Positions 8,171 to 16,043 of a stretch of DNA of 61,836 bases are shown here, one piece after another; the stretch's first letter is position 1, and each line of letters opens with the position of its first letter. The notes below the pieces were generated by a model. It was not told the DNA's origin. It ran no database searches and saw only the letters and a list, made by a program, of their open reading frames with translations. The stretch covers positions 1 through 61,836 of the forward strand of contig CAYVEL010000003.1 of the NCBI GenBank assembly GCA_964450345.1. Direction: 5' to 3'. This stretch comes from JAPLZH01 sp964450345. GTDB taxonomy: Bacteria; Patescibacteriota; Minisyncoccia; Phycocordibacterales; PALSA-1337. Made by a program: the position numbers and the translations under genes.

Positions 8171-9472
8171 CTAAATATCGTAACCCCAACTCTTAAGCAT
8201 ATTAATTCCATTTTTATTAAACTCTGAACCAATATCATTTCTAAAGAATGCATTAGGTATAACTATTTTTGATGCAATATCATTAGCTTTCTTCTGTGCT
8301 TCTAAAATAGTATCAGCAACAGATGTTACATACATAAGATAACCTCTAACATCTGACACATAATAAGTATCCTGAGTACCCTCCTTTAGAGACACCTCTT
8401 CGAAATGAACATAATTCATCTCATCTTTAGTTAAATTATTAAGATAAATATAATTATTATATAGAGACACATTAGCGAGTTCATATGTATAAGGGAAAGG
8501 TGCTGAAGCAATCATCAAAACAACACCAAAACCCTTATTCCACTTAAGATCATAAGATTTACCATCGGCTATAGCTTTTAAGAAATCTCCCCAATCTGAT
8601 TCATGAATCTGCTCCTGTAAATGTGCAATAGGCGAACCAAATCTCATTGTAGCCTCTAAAGGAAAAACTCCGTCTTCATTAACAATAGAATTAATAGACA
8701 CATCACCTCTATAATCTGCTTTAACTAGAAAATCTTTGAGCTTTGCGATTGTATTCTGGAATATTTTATTATTTTCATTATCATCATACCAAGCTAAAGT
8801 ACCCATCTCGCTAGTAGTAGGCCCTAAATCACCTGGGAAAAATTTAGTATGCTCAACGTTCATCTCTATAGGCCCAACCCAATCTTTACCATTAAAAAAT
8901 CTTCCAACCCCTATCTCTATTCCTTTTATTCTCTTCTGTAATGTAATTCTATTGGAACTAAATATTCCGCCTATCTTTAAATTTTTTAAAAAAACAATCG
9001 AGTCACGATTATCATCGAATGACCCGATAAATGTAAAATTTTTAAATTTGTGAGTATTATGCTTCACTACCCATGGACCCTGATTCTCGGACAGAAATGA
9101 AACGGCTTCTTTAATGTCATTAAAATCTCTTAGCTCTGCAATCGTCATTCCGCACTCTCTAAAAACCTCGCTACCAAATTCTCTATCAAGTTCCAATCTC
9201 TCTCCAAGTTCTGAACCACCGAAAACACTGTAACCATCTTTTCTTAAATCATCCTGTATTTTACCGTAACCAATGTCATCAAAAACTATTAGGCCGTCTT
9301 TACCGACCCATTTTAACTCTTTTCTCCAATTATCAGTTTTAGGTACTAAATTGGTTAAATTCTGCTTAGCTTTATGTTCTTCAATGAATAGCTTAACTTC
9401 ATGGCCTTCATTTTGTAGTCTTCTCGCTATATCTCCAGCAATCAGATCTTTCGAAATAAATAAAATCTTCAT
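8171..9472 (-). CDS. ATP-grasp ligase related to phosphoribosylamine-glycine ligase
   Basis: The product has 433 residues from the ATG at 9472. The N-terminal Rossmann-like part (MKILFISKDLIAGDIARRL) is followed by an ATP-grasp domain with WVVKHNTHKF and QKRIKGIEIGVGRFF, and a C-terminal domain with KGFGVVLMIASAPFPY. This order is that of PurD. The usual metal-binding signature EFNxRFGDPE is changed to EATMRFGSPI: the Glu is kept and the Asn is lost, so the substrate may differ from glycine or phosphoribosylamine. No other de novo purine gene is present. It heads the five-gene operon. The longer frame to 9508 is rejected because GATTAT lies 8 nt before 9472. Confidence 0.75.
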   Translation of the reverse strand: MKILFISKDLIAGDIARRLQNEGHEVKLFIEEHKAKQNLTNLVPKTDNWRKELKWVGKDGLIVFDDIGYGKIQDDLRKDGYSVFGGSELGERLELDREFGSEVFRECGMTIAELRDFNDIKEAVSFLSENQGPWVVKHNTHKFKNFTFIGSFDDNRDSIVFLKNLKIGGIFSSNRITLQKRIKGIEIGVGRFFNGKDWVGPIEMNVEHTKFFPGDLGPTTSEMGTLAWYDDNENNKIFQNTIAKLKDFLVKADYRGDVSINSIVNEDGVFPLEATMRFGSPIAHLQEQIHESDWGDFLKAIADGKSYDLKWNKGFGVVLMIASAPFPYTYELANVSLYNNYIYLNNLTKDEMNYVHFEEVSLKEGTQDTYYVSDVRGYLMYVTSVADTILEAQKKANDIASKIVIPNAFFRNDIGSEFNKNGINMLKSWGYDI

Positions 9473-9480
9473 TACATTTG

Positions 9481-9597
9481 ATAATCTAACATATTTTAAT
9501 GGATTCAAGAAGCAAAACTGTGGTTATTTATCAATATTTCTTTATCATTCCTTTATTATTGGAGAATATTAGAGAAAATATGATATTATTTTAATAT
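9481..9597. promoter_or_regulatory. divergent promoters: ATP-grasp operon and methyltransferase
   Basis: On the minus strand TTGAAT (9503-9508), 16 nt and GATTAT (9481-9486) end 8 nt before the ATG at 9472. On the plus strand TAATAT (9592-9597) ends 6 nt before the ATG at 9604; its -35 is weak. Both transcripts are predicted leaderless. Confidence 0.6.
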
Positions 9598-9603
9598 AAA
9601 TTG

Positions 9604-10155
9604 ATGAAATCCATTAAATACTTACCCATCGCCCTAAAAAATTTCAAAACTGTAGGAAACTTTATTCCGAGCCAGAAATTTCTAGTGAATAAATTAACTA
9701 AAGACCTTAAAAAAGACTCTAAGTGTATTGTGGAATTCGGTACAGGAGAAGGCTGTGTGACTCGCGGAATAGAGAATATGGTTAATGACGGCTGTATTAT
9801 CCTATCTTTCGAGATAAATCCTAAAATGATAGAAATGGCTATAAAGAACAATAAAAGAAAGAACACACACTACATTAACGATGATGTACTGAATGTAGAC
9901 ATTCATCTTAAAAAACTAAAAATTGAAAAAGTAGATCACGTAGTCTCCTGCCTACCGCTCGGCCATTTTAAAAAAGAAACGATTAACTCTATTTTAGAAA
10001 ATGTAAAAAAGATTCTTAGCGACGAAGGAACATATATTCAATATCAATACTTAGCTAAAAATCTTAAAGACGTTAAAAAACATTTCAAAAAAACTTCTAT
10101 CAAGTTCGTACCATTAAACACTCCTCCTGCCTTTGTTTATATTTGTAAAAAATAA
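9604..10155 (+). CDS. class I SAM-dependent methyltransferase (PmtA/rRNA-dimethylase-like)
   Basis: The product has 183 residues. Motif I is VEFGTGEGCVTRGI and the acidic ribose-binding region is SFEINPKMIEMA. The start (TVGNFIPSQKFLVNKL) resembles phospholipid N-methyltransferases (PmtA type) and KsgA-like enzymes, and VSCLPLGHF occupies motif IV. The substrate, phospholipid head group or RNA, is not decided by the sequence. A TTG directly before the ATG is in frame, but the promoter position supports ATG at 9604. The gene is divergent from the ATP-grasp operon. Confidence 0.75.
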   Translation: MKSIKYLPIALKNFKTVGNFIPSQKFLVNKLTKDLKKDSKCIVEFGTGEGCVTRGIENMVNDGCIILSFEINPKMIEMAIKNNKRKNTHYINDDVLNVDIHLKKLKIEKVDHVVSCLPLGHFKKETINSILENVKKILSDEGTYIQYQYLAKNLKDVKKHFKKTSIKFVPLNTPPAFVYICKK

Positions 10156-10246
10156 CCTATTGCATAACTCTGATTCCTAGTTTATTCACATCACCTTACT
10201 ATAAAAACACTCTGATAAGCCTTATAATTCCAGGAACTCTGGGGTC

Positions 10247-10275
10247 TTGACTTATGGGTTAATGTTTGAGACAAT
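10247..10275 (+). promoter_or_regulatory. promoter of the 64-residue orphan gene
   Basis: TTGACT (10247-10252), a 17-nt spacer and GACAAT (10270-10275) are followed after 6 nt by the ATG at 10282. No room is left for a ribosome-binding site. Confidence 0.7.
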
Positions 10276-10281
10276 ACTGTT

Positions 10282-10476
10282 ATGAGTGCTCGTGTTCTTT
10301 TAAGCCCCGCTGGTGGTCAACCAGCAAAACAGTCCGTCGGTCAAATGATCGGCGACGCTGTGAGACAGAACGGTGGCGAGATGCCAATTATCAGTCCTGG
10401 CTGCGAACTCTTTGAGATCGCTAAACAGGAAGCTTGGTTTTTGGACCATCGTGCTCAGATTGCGAAGACGAACTAG
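10282..10476 (+). CDS. small orphan protein, predicted leaderless
   Basis: The 64-residue product (SARVLLSPAGGQPAKQSV...) is not recognised. It has no membrane segment. The N-terminal half is Gly/Gln-rich with basic residues, and the C-terminal half (LFEIAKQEAWFLDHRAQ) should be helical. The coding sequence is visibly richer in GC than neighbouring housekeeping genes. A promoter sits immediately before the ATG and a strong terminator 24 nt after the stop, so this is a self-contained unit. Its function is unknown. Confidence 0.6.
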   Translation: MSARVLLSPAGGQPAKQSVGQMIGDAVRQNGGEMPIISPGCELFEIAKQEAWFLDHRAQIAKTN

Positions 10477-10501
10477 CTTTGGGCTTTTCGTCTAGCAAAC
10501 A

Positions 10502-10529
10502 AGTCCCTACTTCGGTAGGGACTTTTTTT
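10502..10529 (+). terminator. terminator of the 64-residue orphan gene
   Basis: AGTCCCTAC-TTCG-GTAGGGACT with a UUCG tetraloop is followed by a run of seven T. The T-run overlaps the -35 of the next promoter. Confidence 0.9.
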
Positions 10530-10617
10530 GACAAGAACAAGAAAATACATCATAATTCATACGGATCAGTTTTTTTATCTTATACCGACTCCCCTTGAGG
10601 GGATTTTTTACTCCCCC
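10528..10617 (+). promoter_or_regulatory. promoter plus possible attenuator leader
   Basis: TTGACA (10528-10533), 17 nt and CATAAT (10551-10556) make a good promoter; the RNA would start near 10563. Only 28 nt later comes CCCC-TTGA-GGGG (10591-10602) followed by ATTTTTTA, a small intrinsic terminator. Just after it lies CTCCCCC (10611-10617), which could pair with the same GGGG and so disrupt the terminator. This is the layout of a transcription attenuator for the gene at 10659, or else of a roughly 47-nt RNA. The mechanism is inference. Confidence 0.5.
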
Positions 10618-10658
10618 ATTGAATAACTCAAACTAAAGATAGATAGAAAATTAACAAT

Positions 10659-11426
10659 GTGTTATTACACACTATATCACCGGCAATAACCCAAGCTACT
10701 GAACCTAAAGAGGGCGAGACCTTCCCGGCCGTCTGCGCCAAATTAGGAACATGTAGAAGGTTTCCGCCTGACTATGTTTTCATAACTGGTCAGGAAGTAG
10801 AGGAAGAGAGAAAAGCCACTCTCCTTTATAAAAGTGTAAGGCTTACACCAGAAGGCTCTCTACCATTACCATCGGAGGTAATGGCTTCAATCTCTGAGTG
10901 CCTATCTTTAGGAAATATCATCACGGCCACCGGGTATCAGATGGTTGGCTTGATTATGTCCTTGCGGGAAAAATGGGATGGCCCTAATCCGTGGGAATCG
11001 AGAAGGATTTTCGAAGTCCTTCTTAAAATCAAGTCCAGTGTAAACATCAACCAAAAGCCGGAACATCGGAGAATACTAATTGAAACGCTCAAAGGGTGGA
11101 TTGTTGTAAAAAATAAAAGCGATGCCAAAATGTGGCTAGCGACGATGGATACAACGAAAAACCGCGGACATCAGTTATACCTCTTCGGTGAAATCTTGCT
11201 TCCGAAGATTGATACTTCCTCGGACACATGTTTCGATGCAGCCCTCAGTATAGCCCAAGAGATTGGGCCGGATGCATTAATCATGTTAATGTCCAAGGTA
11301 TTAAAAATCCCGCACGACACAGCTACCAAGCTGTTCCACAAGTTCGTGCATCAGGATGTTGAGAGAACGAATTTCGACCTAGGCGCTATCCGCGAGATAG
11401 TAGCAAGCGGTCGGAAACATTTCTAG
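10659..11426 (+). CDS. orphan helical protein of unknown function
   Basis: I do not recognise this 255-residue product. There is no signal peptide or membrane helix. Residues from about 70 on look mostly alpha-helical (MASISECLSLGNIITATG, WESRRIFEVLLKIKSS, DAALSIAQEIGPDALIML), perhaps a repeat-type helical fold. The start is uncertain: the frame opens after a TAG and the first plausible codon is GTG at 10659, with no clear Shine-Dalgarno. Base composition is GC-richer than the surroundings, which suggests acquisition from another source. It has its own promoter region and a strong terminator. Confidence 0.6.
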   Translation: MLLHTISPAITQATEPKEGETFPAVCAKLGTCRRFPPDYVFITGQEVEEERKATLLYKSVRLTPEGSLPLPSEVMASISECLSLGNIITATGYQMVGLIMSLREKWDGPNPWESRRIFEVLLKIKSSVNINQKPEHRRILIETLKGWIVVKNKSDAKMWLATMDTTKNRGHQLYLFGEILLPKIDTSSDTCFDAALSIAQEIGPDALIMLMSKVLKIPHDTATKLFHKFVHQDVERTNFDLGAIREIVASGRKHF

Positions 11427-11443
11427 ACCTCTTGTGATAGTCA

Positions 11444-11478
11444 CTCCCCGCGCAAAAGTTTTGCGCGGGGAGCTTTTT
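11444..11478 (+). terminator. strong terminator after the 255-residue orphan gene
   Basis: A 14-bp perfect GC-rich stem (CTCCCCGCGCAAAA / TTTTGCGCGGGGAG) is followed by CTTTTTAT. Confidence 0.9.
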
Positions 11479-11503
11479 ATATTTTATCTTTAAATAAATA
11501 AAA

Positions 11504-11528
11504 ACAGGACCATCGAGTGGTCCTGTTT
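11504..11528 (-). terminator. terminator overlapping the stop codon of the 151-residue orphan gene
   Basis: On the minus strand AACAGGACCA / TGGTCCTGTT with a 5-nt loop runs into TTTTATTTATTT. The stem begins within the TAA stop codon. Confidence 0.85.
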
Positions 11529-11982
11529 ATGGTTGCTTCATGATACGATCGAGAAACTTTTCAGAAGAAACCAAATTAATACATGTTGCAAAAACATGTG
11601 GAGCCAAAGCAAGAAGTATTTCACCTGTGCAAAAAGCCTCTTTCCATTCGACGGATATTAGGCTTTCACCATTAAACACCATCGAAACTTCATAGAAAGA
11701 ATACTCATCATGCTTATAACTCATGCAAGACTGCTTCGTTCGGAGTTCGTAAAAACGTGTTCTCCTCAAATCAATTTTCTGAGCTTTCTCAGCCTCACAT
11801 ATAACCCGAATTATTTTCTGAGCAACCAGATTCTTAGAAACCCTCTGATCGCTAACAGTCATTATTGAAAAAACCACCTTACCCCCAGGACAAACGATGT
11901 AAGCAAACGAGCATTTGGATTTCTCGTCTGCAACACATACATAGTCAAGAAACTTAACTACATTAGTATTGTTAGTCTTCAT
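11527..11982 (-). CDS. orphan protein with promoter and Shine-Dalgarno
   Basis: This 151-residue soluble protein is not recognised. Its pattern alternates beta strands (CSFAYIVCPGGKVVFSIM, YSFYEVSMVFNGESLISV) with helices and includes seven cysteines. GGGAGGAT (11989-11996) ends about 7 nt before the ATG, a clear ribosome-binding site. TTGACA (12051-12056), 17 nt and TATTTT (12028-12033) give a leader of about 40 nt. It belongs to the set of solitary, GC-richer orphan genes here and is convergent with the 255-residue orphan gene. Confidence 0.65.
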   Translation of the reverse strand: MKTNNTNVVKFLDYVCVADEKSKCSFAYIVCPGGKVVFSIMTVSDQRVSKNLVAQKIIRVICEAEKAQKIDLRRTRFYELRTKQSCMSYKHDEYSFYEVSMVFNGESLISVEWKEAFCTGEILLALAPHVFATCINLVSSEKFLDRIMKQP

Positions 11983-12027
11983 AAGAGCATCCTCCCGCTG
12001 ATTTAAAATTACTATTTAACCGATTTT

Positions 12028-12056
12028 AAAATACCACTTTTTTGGAAGTGTGTCAA
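12028..12056 (-). promoter_or_regulatory. promoter of the 151-residue orphan gene
   Basis: On the minus strand a consensus TTGACA, a 17-nt spacer and TATTTT are seen. Transcription should start near 12021, leaving a leader that carries a Shine-Dalgarno. Confidence 0.7.
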
Positions 12057-12096
12057 AGTATTAAAATACCAGAAAAACAAATCAGATTGGTGAAAA

Positions 12097-12651
12097 TTAT
12101 TCTTTTGGAGGCATTTCCATCTCAATTTCTGGAATCACTATCCCGCTCTTAATTGAGAACCCTCCATTTTCTACTTTCTTACCAATATCAATAAAGCCGA
12201 GCTTCTTATAAAAGCTGATGGCCTTTTTATTGTATACAGCCATTTGCACAATAGTTTTCTTTTTAGGATCAAGATTCTTCTCTAATTCATTCCAAATTTT
12301 CTGACCTATACCCCTACCCTGAAATTCAGGGAGAATATAAAGCATGTTTAACTGGTTATAGTCCTTCTCTACAGTGGCTCTAGCTATCCCCACCACCTCA
12401 TCATTATATTTAGCTGAAATTCTGAATTGATTTTCTGGAGTGCTCGAAATTCTCTCTTTTTGTTTATTAATTCCCTCTTCTGTAAGAGAATTTTTATATG
12501 ATTCTTTTATATCCTCAACCGTTATACCAAACTCCTCATTTGGATACGTATCAAGCCATGTCTTATACAGAACATTAACTGCTCCCCTAGCATCTTCCGG
12601 CATAGTCTTAGTTATCTGAATCTCTCCCTCTAGATTTTTAGATTTTTCCAT
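12097..12651 (-). CDS. GNAT family N-acetyltransferase
   Basis: The product has 184 residues. Acetyl-CoA-binding motif A is LYILPEFQGRGIGQKIW, preceded by the beta strand EVVGIARATV. The C-terminal part NKKAISFYKKLGFIDIGKK is motif B. The acceptor substrate is unknown. TAAAAT (12658-12663) ends 6 nt before the ATG, so the mRNA is predicted leaderless. It is a single gene, divergent from the tRNA-Glu gene. Confidence 0.88.
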   Translation of the reverse strand: MEKSKNLEGEIQITKTMPEDARGAVNVLYKTWLDTYPNEEFGITVEDIKESYKNSLTEEGINKQKERISSTPENQFRISAKYNDEVVGIARATVEKDYNQLNMLYILPEFQGRGIGQKIWNELEKNLDPKKKTIVQMAVYNKKAISFYKKLGFIDIGKKVENGGFSIKSGIVIPEIEMEMPPKE

Positions 12652-12708
12652 GGGTTTATTTTAACATATGGGAATCTTTACTATTTCAAAATTTGTAATA
12701 TAAAACAT

Positions 12709-12736
12709 TTGTAAAAATCCCTTTTTCTTGTATAAT
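12709..12736 (+). promoter_or_regulatory. tRNA-Glu promoter
   Basis: TTGTAA (12709-12714), a 16-nt spacer and TATAAT (12731-12736) end 11 nt before the mature 5' end of the tRNA. Confidence 0.8.
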
Positions 12737-12747
12737 GATTTTCGCTA

Positions 12748-12822
12748 GGCCCTATCGTCTATCGGCTAGGACGGAGCCTTCTCAAGGCTCAAAGCAGGGT
12801 TCGATTCCCTGTAGGGTCACCA
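12748..12822 (+). tRNA. tRNA-Glu (CTC anticodon)
   Basis: The 75-nt cloverleaf is complete: acceptor stem GGCCCTA / TAGGGTC with one G-U pair, anticodon stem GAGCC / GGCTC around the loop TTCTCAA (anticodon CTC), and T arm CAGGG / CCCTG. Discriminator A and an encoded CCA end the gene. CTC reads GAG codons; a TTC isoacceptor for GAA must lie elsewhere. By contrast the tRNA-Ala at 50024 has no encoded CCA. Confidence 0.95.
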
Positions 12823-12875
12823 TCAACAGCTAGCACGAGTAACATAACTTTTTATTCAAAATGGTTGTTTTGTGG

Positions 12876-12881
12876 TATAAT
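12876..12881 (+). promoter_or_regulatory. extended -10 promoter of the HEPN operon
   Basis: TGG-TATAAT is an extended -10 (TGn) element ending 9 nt before the ATG at 12891. A good -35 is not seen. Its position argues against the longer reading frame that opens at 12861. Confidence 0.65.
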
Positions 12882-12890
12882 ACACAACAT

Positions 12891-13514
12891 ATGGAACTGA
12901 AAGATATAGAGCAGAAAATTAAAGAGATAATTAAAATCGTTGAGCTATGCCCAGCTTCTCTTCAGGAGAAGTGCTTTGAGATGCTTCTCAATAACTTCAT
13001 ACTCAATACAACTCCCGCTCCAAAGAAGCCAGAAGGCAAAGCTGCTATACAGGAAAACAAAGAAAACACAGAAAAAAATGATGCTGGTGGAGCAGAAGCG
13101 CCAAAACCAGAAGAATCCGATATCAAACTAAGTGACATTCATGTCAAAGCAAAGAAATTCCTAGAAAAAGGAATCACTATTGAGCAGATAAACAATATTT
13201 ACTACAAAGAGAGAGAGGAGTACAAACCCCTCTTTGATAACCTGAAGACTAGTAAAATTAGTGAGTCTCAAATACGCATTACTCTTTTGGAAGCTCTAAA
13301 GAATGGACTTAAGACGGGTGAGTTTTCTGCTGATACAAAGATTGTTAGAGAATTGTGTGAAGTGTATAAATGCTATGACAGTGCAAACTTTGCAGCCAAC
13401 TTTAAAAAGTCTGCGAACTTGTTCTCAGATGAGTATAAAAAAGATGTAACCCTTGCACTATCTTCTGCGGGTAAGGATAAATTAGCTGAGATTATAAAAG
13501 ACTTAGCAGCCTAA
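12891..13514 (+). CDS. unknown helical protein, first gene of the HEPN operon
   Basis: This 207-residue product is not recognised. A helical N-terminus (ELKDIEQKIKEIIKIVELC) is joined by a low-complexity Pro/Lys/Glu linker (about residues 45-80) to a helical C-terminal domain (IHVKAKKFLEKGITIEQINN, IRITLLEALKNGL). The upstream frame to 12861 contains the promoter and is rejected. It ends 4 nt before the HEPN gene, so the two are cotranscribed and perhaps form a complex (inference). Confidence 0.65.
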   Translation: MELKDIEQKIKEIIKIVELCPASLQEKCFEMLLNNFILNTTPAPKKPEGKAAIQENKENTEKNDAGGAEAPKPEESDIKLSDIHVKAKKFLEKGITIEQINNIYYKEREEYKPLFDNLKTSKISESQIRITLLEALKNGLKTGEFSADTKIVRELCEVYKCYDSANFAANFKKSANLFSDEYKKDVTLALSSAGKDKLAEIIKDLAA

Positions 13515-13518
13515 ATAC

Positions 13519-14364
13519 ATGGCACTAGACTTATCAGAAATAAAAACATTTTTTGAGGATCTTAAAACACTAAAATCATCAGTGAGCAAAGAGAATACGA
13601 AGACTGGTCAGATTGGCAAAAAAGCAATTCTGGAACAGACAGAGAGACTCTCGATTGAATGGTTTAATAAGATCAAACCTCATCTATCCTCATGTTCTTT
13701 TGAGGAAGACCTTATTGAGAAATACAATATTCACTTTACTCATTTACTCAAACTAAGCTCGTCAAAAGGTAATCATAAGAAGCTATTTCTTGATAACCTA
13801 AATCCAATACTCTCCAAGTTTAAAGATGAGGTGATTTTGAGACTCCAGACTAAAGGTACAATTAATACCTCTACTAATGGAGAGTTGGAGAAAATTCTAC
13901 GGCAGATTCAAGACCCTACAAAGAACGACTACCTTAGCGAAGCTATAAATTGTGCCAAGTCAAACTACTTACGAGCCGCAACAGTGCTCGGCTGGTGCGC
14001 TGCAATCGACCATATTCATAAGAAAATAGAGGATATCGGCTTTGTGAAGTTCAACATTGCCTCCGTGACAATGGCAGGAGAAGCACAAGGGAGATTCAAG
14101 CGATTTAACAAGACTTATAATGTCCAATCTCTTAGTGAACTACGAGCAGTATTTGACGATGATATTCTCTGGATTATAGAGGGTATGGGACTTATTGACT
14201 TGAATCAACATACACGACTTAGAGCATGCTTTGATATGCGCAATCAGTGCGGCCATCCTGGGGAAGCTCCTATTACGATGTACAATCTGATGTCTTTCTT
14301 CTCTGACATTAACGAAATTCTATTTAAGAATCACAGCTTCCAGATACAAATAACTACAGAGTGA
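13519..14364 (+). CDS. putative HEPN-domain protein
   Basis: The product has 281 residues. Near the C-terminus RNQCGH (residues 241-246) matches the HEPN active-site pattern R-N-x3-H, and it is preceded by a long helical region (YLRAATVLGWCAAIDHIHKK) typical of the partner helix. HEPN proteins are often RNases in toxin-antitoxin and defence systems; other HEPN proteins only bind nucleic acid. The N-terminal half is helical and unknown. It pairs with the gene at 12891 in an operon. Assignment rests on one motif plus secondary-structure feel, so it is moderate. Confidence 0.55.
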   Translation: MALDLSEIKTFFEDLKTLKSSVSKENTKTGQIGKKAILEQTERLSIEWFNKIKPHLSSCSFEEDLIEKYNIHFTHLLKLSSSKGNHKKLFLDNLNPILSKFKDEVILRLQTKGTINTSTNGELEKILRQIQDPTKNDYLSEAINCAKSNYLRAATVLGWCAAIDHIHKKIEDIGFVKFNIASVTMAGEAQGRFKRFNKTYNVQSLSELRAVFDDDILWIIEGMGLIDLNQHTRLRACFDMRNQCGHPGEAPITMYNLMSFFSDINEILFKNHSFQIQITTE

Positions 14365-14527
14365 ACAAAATTCAGAGAATTTAGGTAATCTGATTACGCA
14401 CGAGAAGGGTCGAAATCTTATATCAAAAACATTGAAAATAACATTACAGGCTAAGGATTCTGGTTGGTTCTATCTCGAGAACAGTCACAGATTAGAGGAC
14501 TATATAAAAGAGTTTGAGAAAAGTTAA
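14354..14527 (+). pseudogene. possible remnant reading frame
   Basis: A frame of 57 codons without an ATG, GTG or early TTG overlaps the end of the HEPN gene and ends in TAA at 14525-14527. It reads protein-like (GNLITHEKGRNLISKTLK, DSGWFYLENSHRLEDYIK). It may be the tail of a lost gene or a frameshifted end of the HEPN gene, but an open frame of this length can also occur by chance. Confidence 0.3.
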
Positions 14528-14579
14528 GACTTTTATTAATTTATAATTTACGATAGAATTTATTTATTGTAAAAGAATT

Positions 14580-15317
14580 ATGAAAAAAGAAACAATATCT
14601 AAAGAAATAAATAATAAAGTAATTTCTAAAAAAGATATCAGATATTTATGGGGTTTAATTGAAGATAATTATAAAGAAATAACATCCGAACATAAAAATA
14701 AGGAGATTGAAATAAGCGCTTTTGATAATACCAGATACGAAAGTGATGGAGATCACTATATTAAAGACGGTGATATTATAGATCAAAAAAAGATAAATTC
14801 TATCGAGCTTTCTTTTGTCGATTATAGAAATGATCTCAGGATTAGAATTAATTTAAATTCGAAATTAGAGGAAATAAAATATAATGTTAGTGGTCAGAAC
14901 TCAAATTGGGTTTTGGGTGTATCTAATAAAATAGATAATATTTTAAATTCAACAAAGCCACAAAATACTTTTTTAAAGAGATATGAGTTCTTAATTTTTG
15001 TTTCTATTTTTGCTTATTTTTTATACTCTCTGTTTTTTCTTTACAGATCATTGGTGGATTTTATAAATAATTATAATTTTATTGGAGAAGCCGGTCTTTC
15101 TGCATTATCATATGTCCTTGGCTCATTGTTTTTGTTTATTATTTTTCCTCTCTCCTTGGATGTTATTAAAAAAATTTCAAAATTATGGCCAAGTGTAGAG
15201 TTTGATTTTGGTCCTGAACATGAGAAAAAAGAGAAAAACTTTAGAAATAAGATAATTTTCATTATTGTAAACCTATTACTACCTATTATAATAAGTTTAT
15301 TATTAAACTATTTTTAA
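14580..15317 (+). CDS. membrane protein with three C-terminal helices, unknown
   Basis: The product has 245 residues. The first 130 are charged and soluble with many Asn, Lys and Ile. Then come three hydrophobic helices (EFLIFVSIFAYFLYSLFF; SALSYVLGSLFLFIIFPLSL; IIFIIVNLLLPIIISLLL). I do not recognise a family. The low GC matches the host genes rather than the GC-rich orphans. It stands alone after the HEPN pair; a link with that pair is possible but not shown. Confidence 0.65.
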   Translation: MKKETISKEINNKVISKKDIRYLWGLIEDNYKEITSEHKNKEIEISAFDNTRYESDGDHYIKDGDIIDQKKINSIELSFVDYRNDLRIRINLNSKLEEIKYNVSGQNSNWVLGVSNKIDNILNSTKPQNTFLKRYEFLIFVSIFAYFLYSLFFLYRSLVDFINNYNFIGEAGLSALSYVLGSLFLFIIFPLSLDVIKKISKLWPSVEFDFGPEHEKKEKNFRNKIIFIIVNLLLPIIISLLLNYF

Positions 15318-15376
15318 AATTCCAAAGAGAAGTAAGATCCCTATATTAAAATCTCTCACTCTACTTCTAAGAAGCT

Positions 15377-15405
15377 TTGATCCGAAGAAATAAGAAACCT
15401 ATACA
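15377..15405 (+). promoter_or_regulatory. possible promoter antisense to the DUF2726 gene end
   Basis: TTGATC (15377-15382), 17 nt and TATACA (15400-15405) are followed by a 7-bp hairpin GTGAATG-AGTA-CATTCAC. No terminator or reading frame follows, so this is only a candidate. The rest of 15318-15513 shows nothing clear. Confidence 0.25.
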
Positions 15406-15513
15406 CGATCTGTGAATGAGTACATTCACCCACTGATACACGTGACAAAAATGCATAAAAATGTGTCTTATAAGTGGAAAAACTATGCAAACTACTATAG
15501 ATTCAGTTAAATA

Positions 15514-16035
15514 CTATTTATCTAGCATTTTAGTGACCTCACTTCTAACAAACTCTATATTTACATCGCTGTTTTTAATGTGAAGTATAGGCAATCCAAC
15601 AATTTTAGTTAATTCATTTATAAAAACATCTCTATCCTTCTTTTTCTTGTCTGATTCATGAATACCACCGTCTAATTCGATAACTAAACAAGGGACGACT
15701 TTCTCTTTATCGCAAACAACAAAATCTGCAGACTTTCTATCTATACTATTTCTATTCTTTCTCTCTTCTGTCCAATCGCTAGTCTTTTTAACTTGTATCA
15801 AATGACTATAATTTACTTGAGGAAAAATAAAATATTTTTCGCCAAACAATTCAATTAATATTTTATATAAATGAAATTCTGAGTTCGTATCAAATAAATA
15901 TTGTTTTTTCTCGTAAACCGAAAGATCTCTTTTATCATTATCTTCCTCGTTAGCTCTTTTATTCTTATTGCTTAAATAAACAATTAAATATATTAATATA
16001 AAAAATACACCTAGAATTAATATTTCTTTAATCAT
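15514..16035 (-). CDS. DUF2726 domain protein with membrane anchor
   Basis: The product has 173 residues. An N-terminal hydrophobic helix (about 4-23) precedes a DUF2726 domain, which resembles PD-(D/E)xK nucleases. Seen are SEFHLYKILIELFGEKYFIF, SADFVVCDKEKVVPCLVIELDGGIH (acidic residue then VIELDG) and RDVFINELTKIVGLPILHI. It is the last gene of the mraZ operon, 8 nt after murF. Its role is unknown. Confidence 0.75.
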   Translation of the reverse strand: MIKEILILGVFFILIYLIVYLSNKNKRANEEDNDKRDLSVYEKKQYLFDTNSEFHLYKILIELFGEKYFIFPQVNYSHLIQVKKTSDWTEERKNRNSIDRKSADFVVCDKEKVVPCLVIELDGGIHESDKKKKDRDVFINELTKIVGLPILHIKNSDVNIEFVRSEVTKMLDK

Positions 16036-16043
16036 TATTATTT

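Noticed and set aside
10657..10689. Ten-codon leader peptide (MCYYTLYHRQ) overlapping the start of the 255-residue orphan gene
   Set aside because: No ribosome-binding site and no regulatory codon run; likely a chance frame.
12861..12890. Longer start for the first gene of the HEPN operon
   Set aside because: This stretch contains the extended -10 promoter TGGTATAAT, so it is not transcribed from that promoter.
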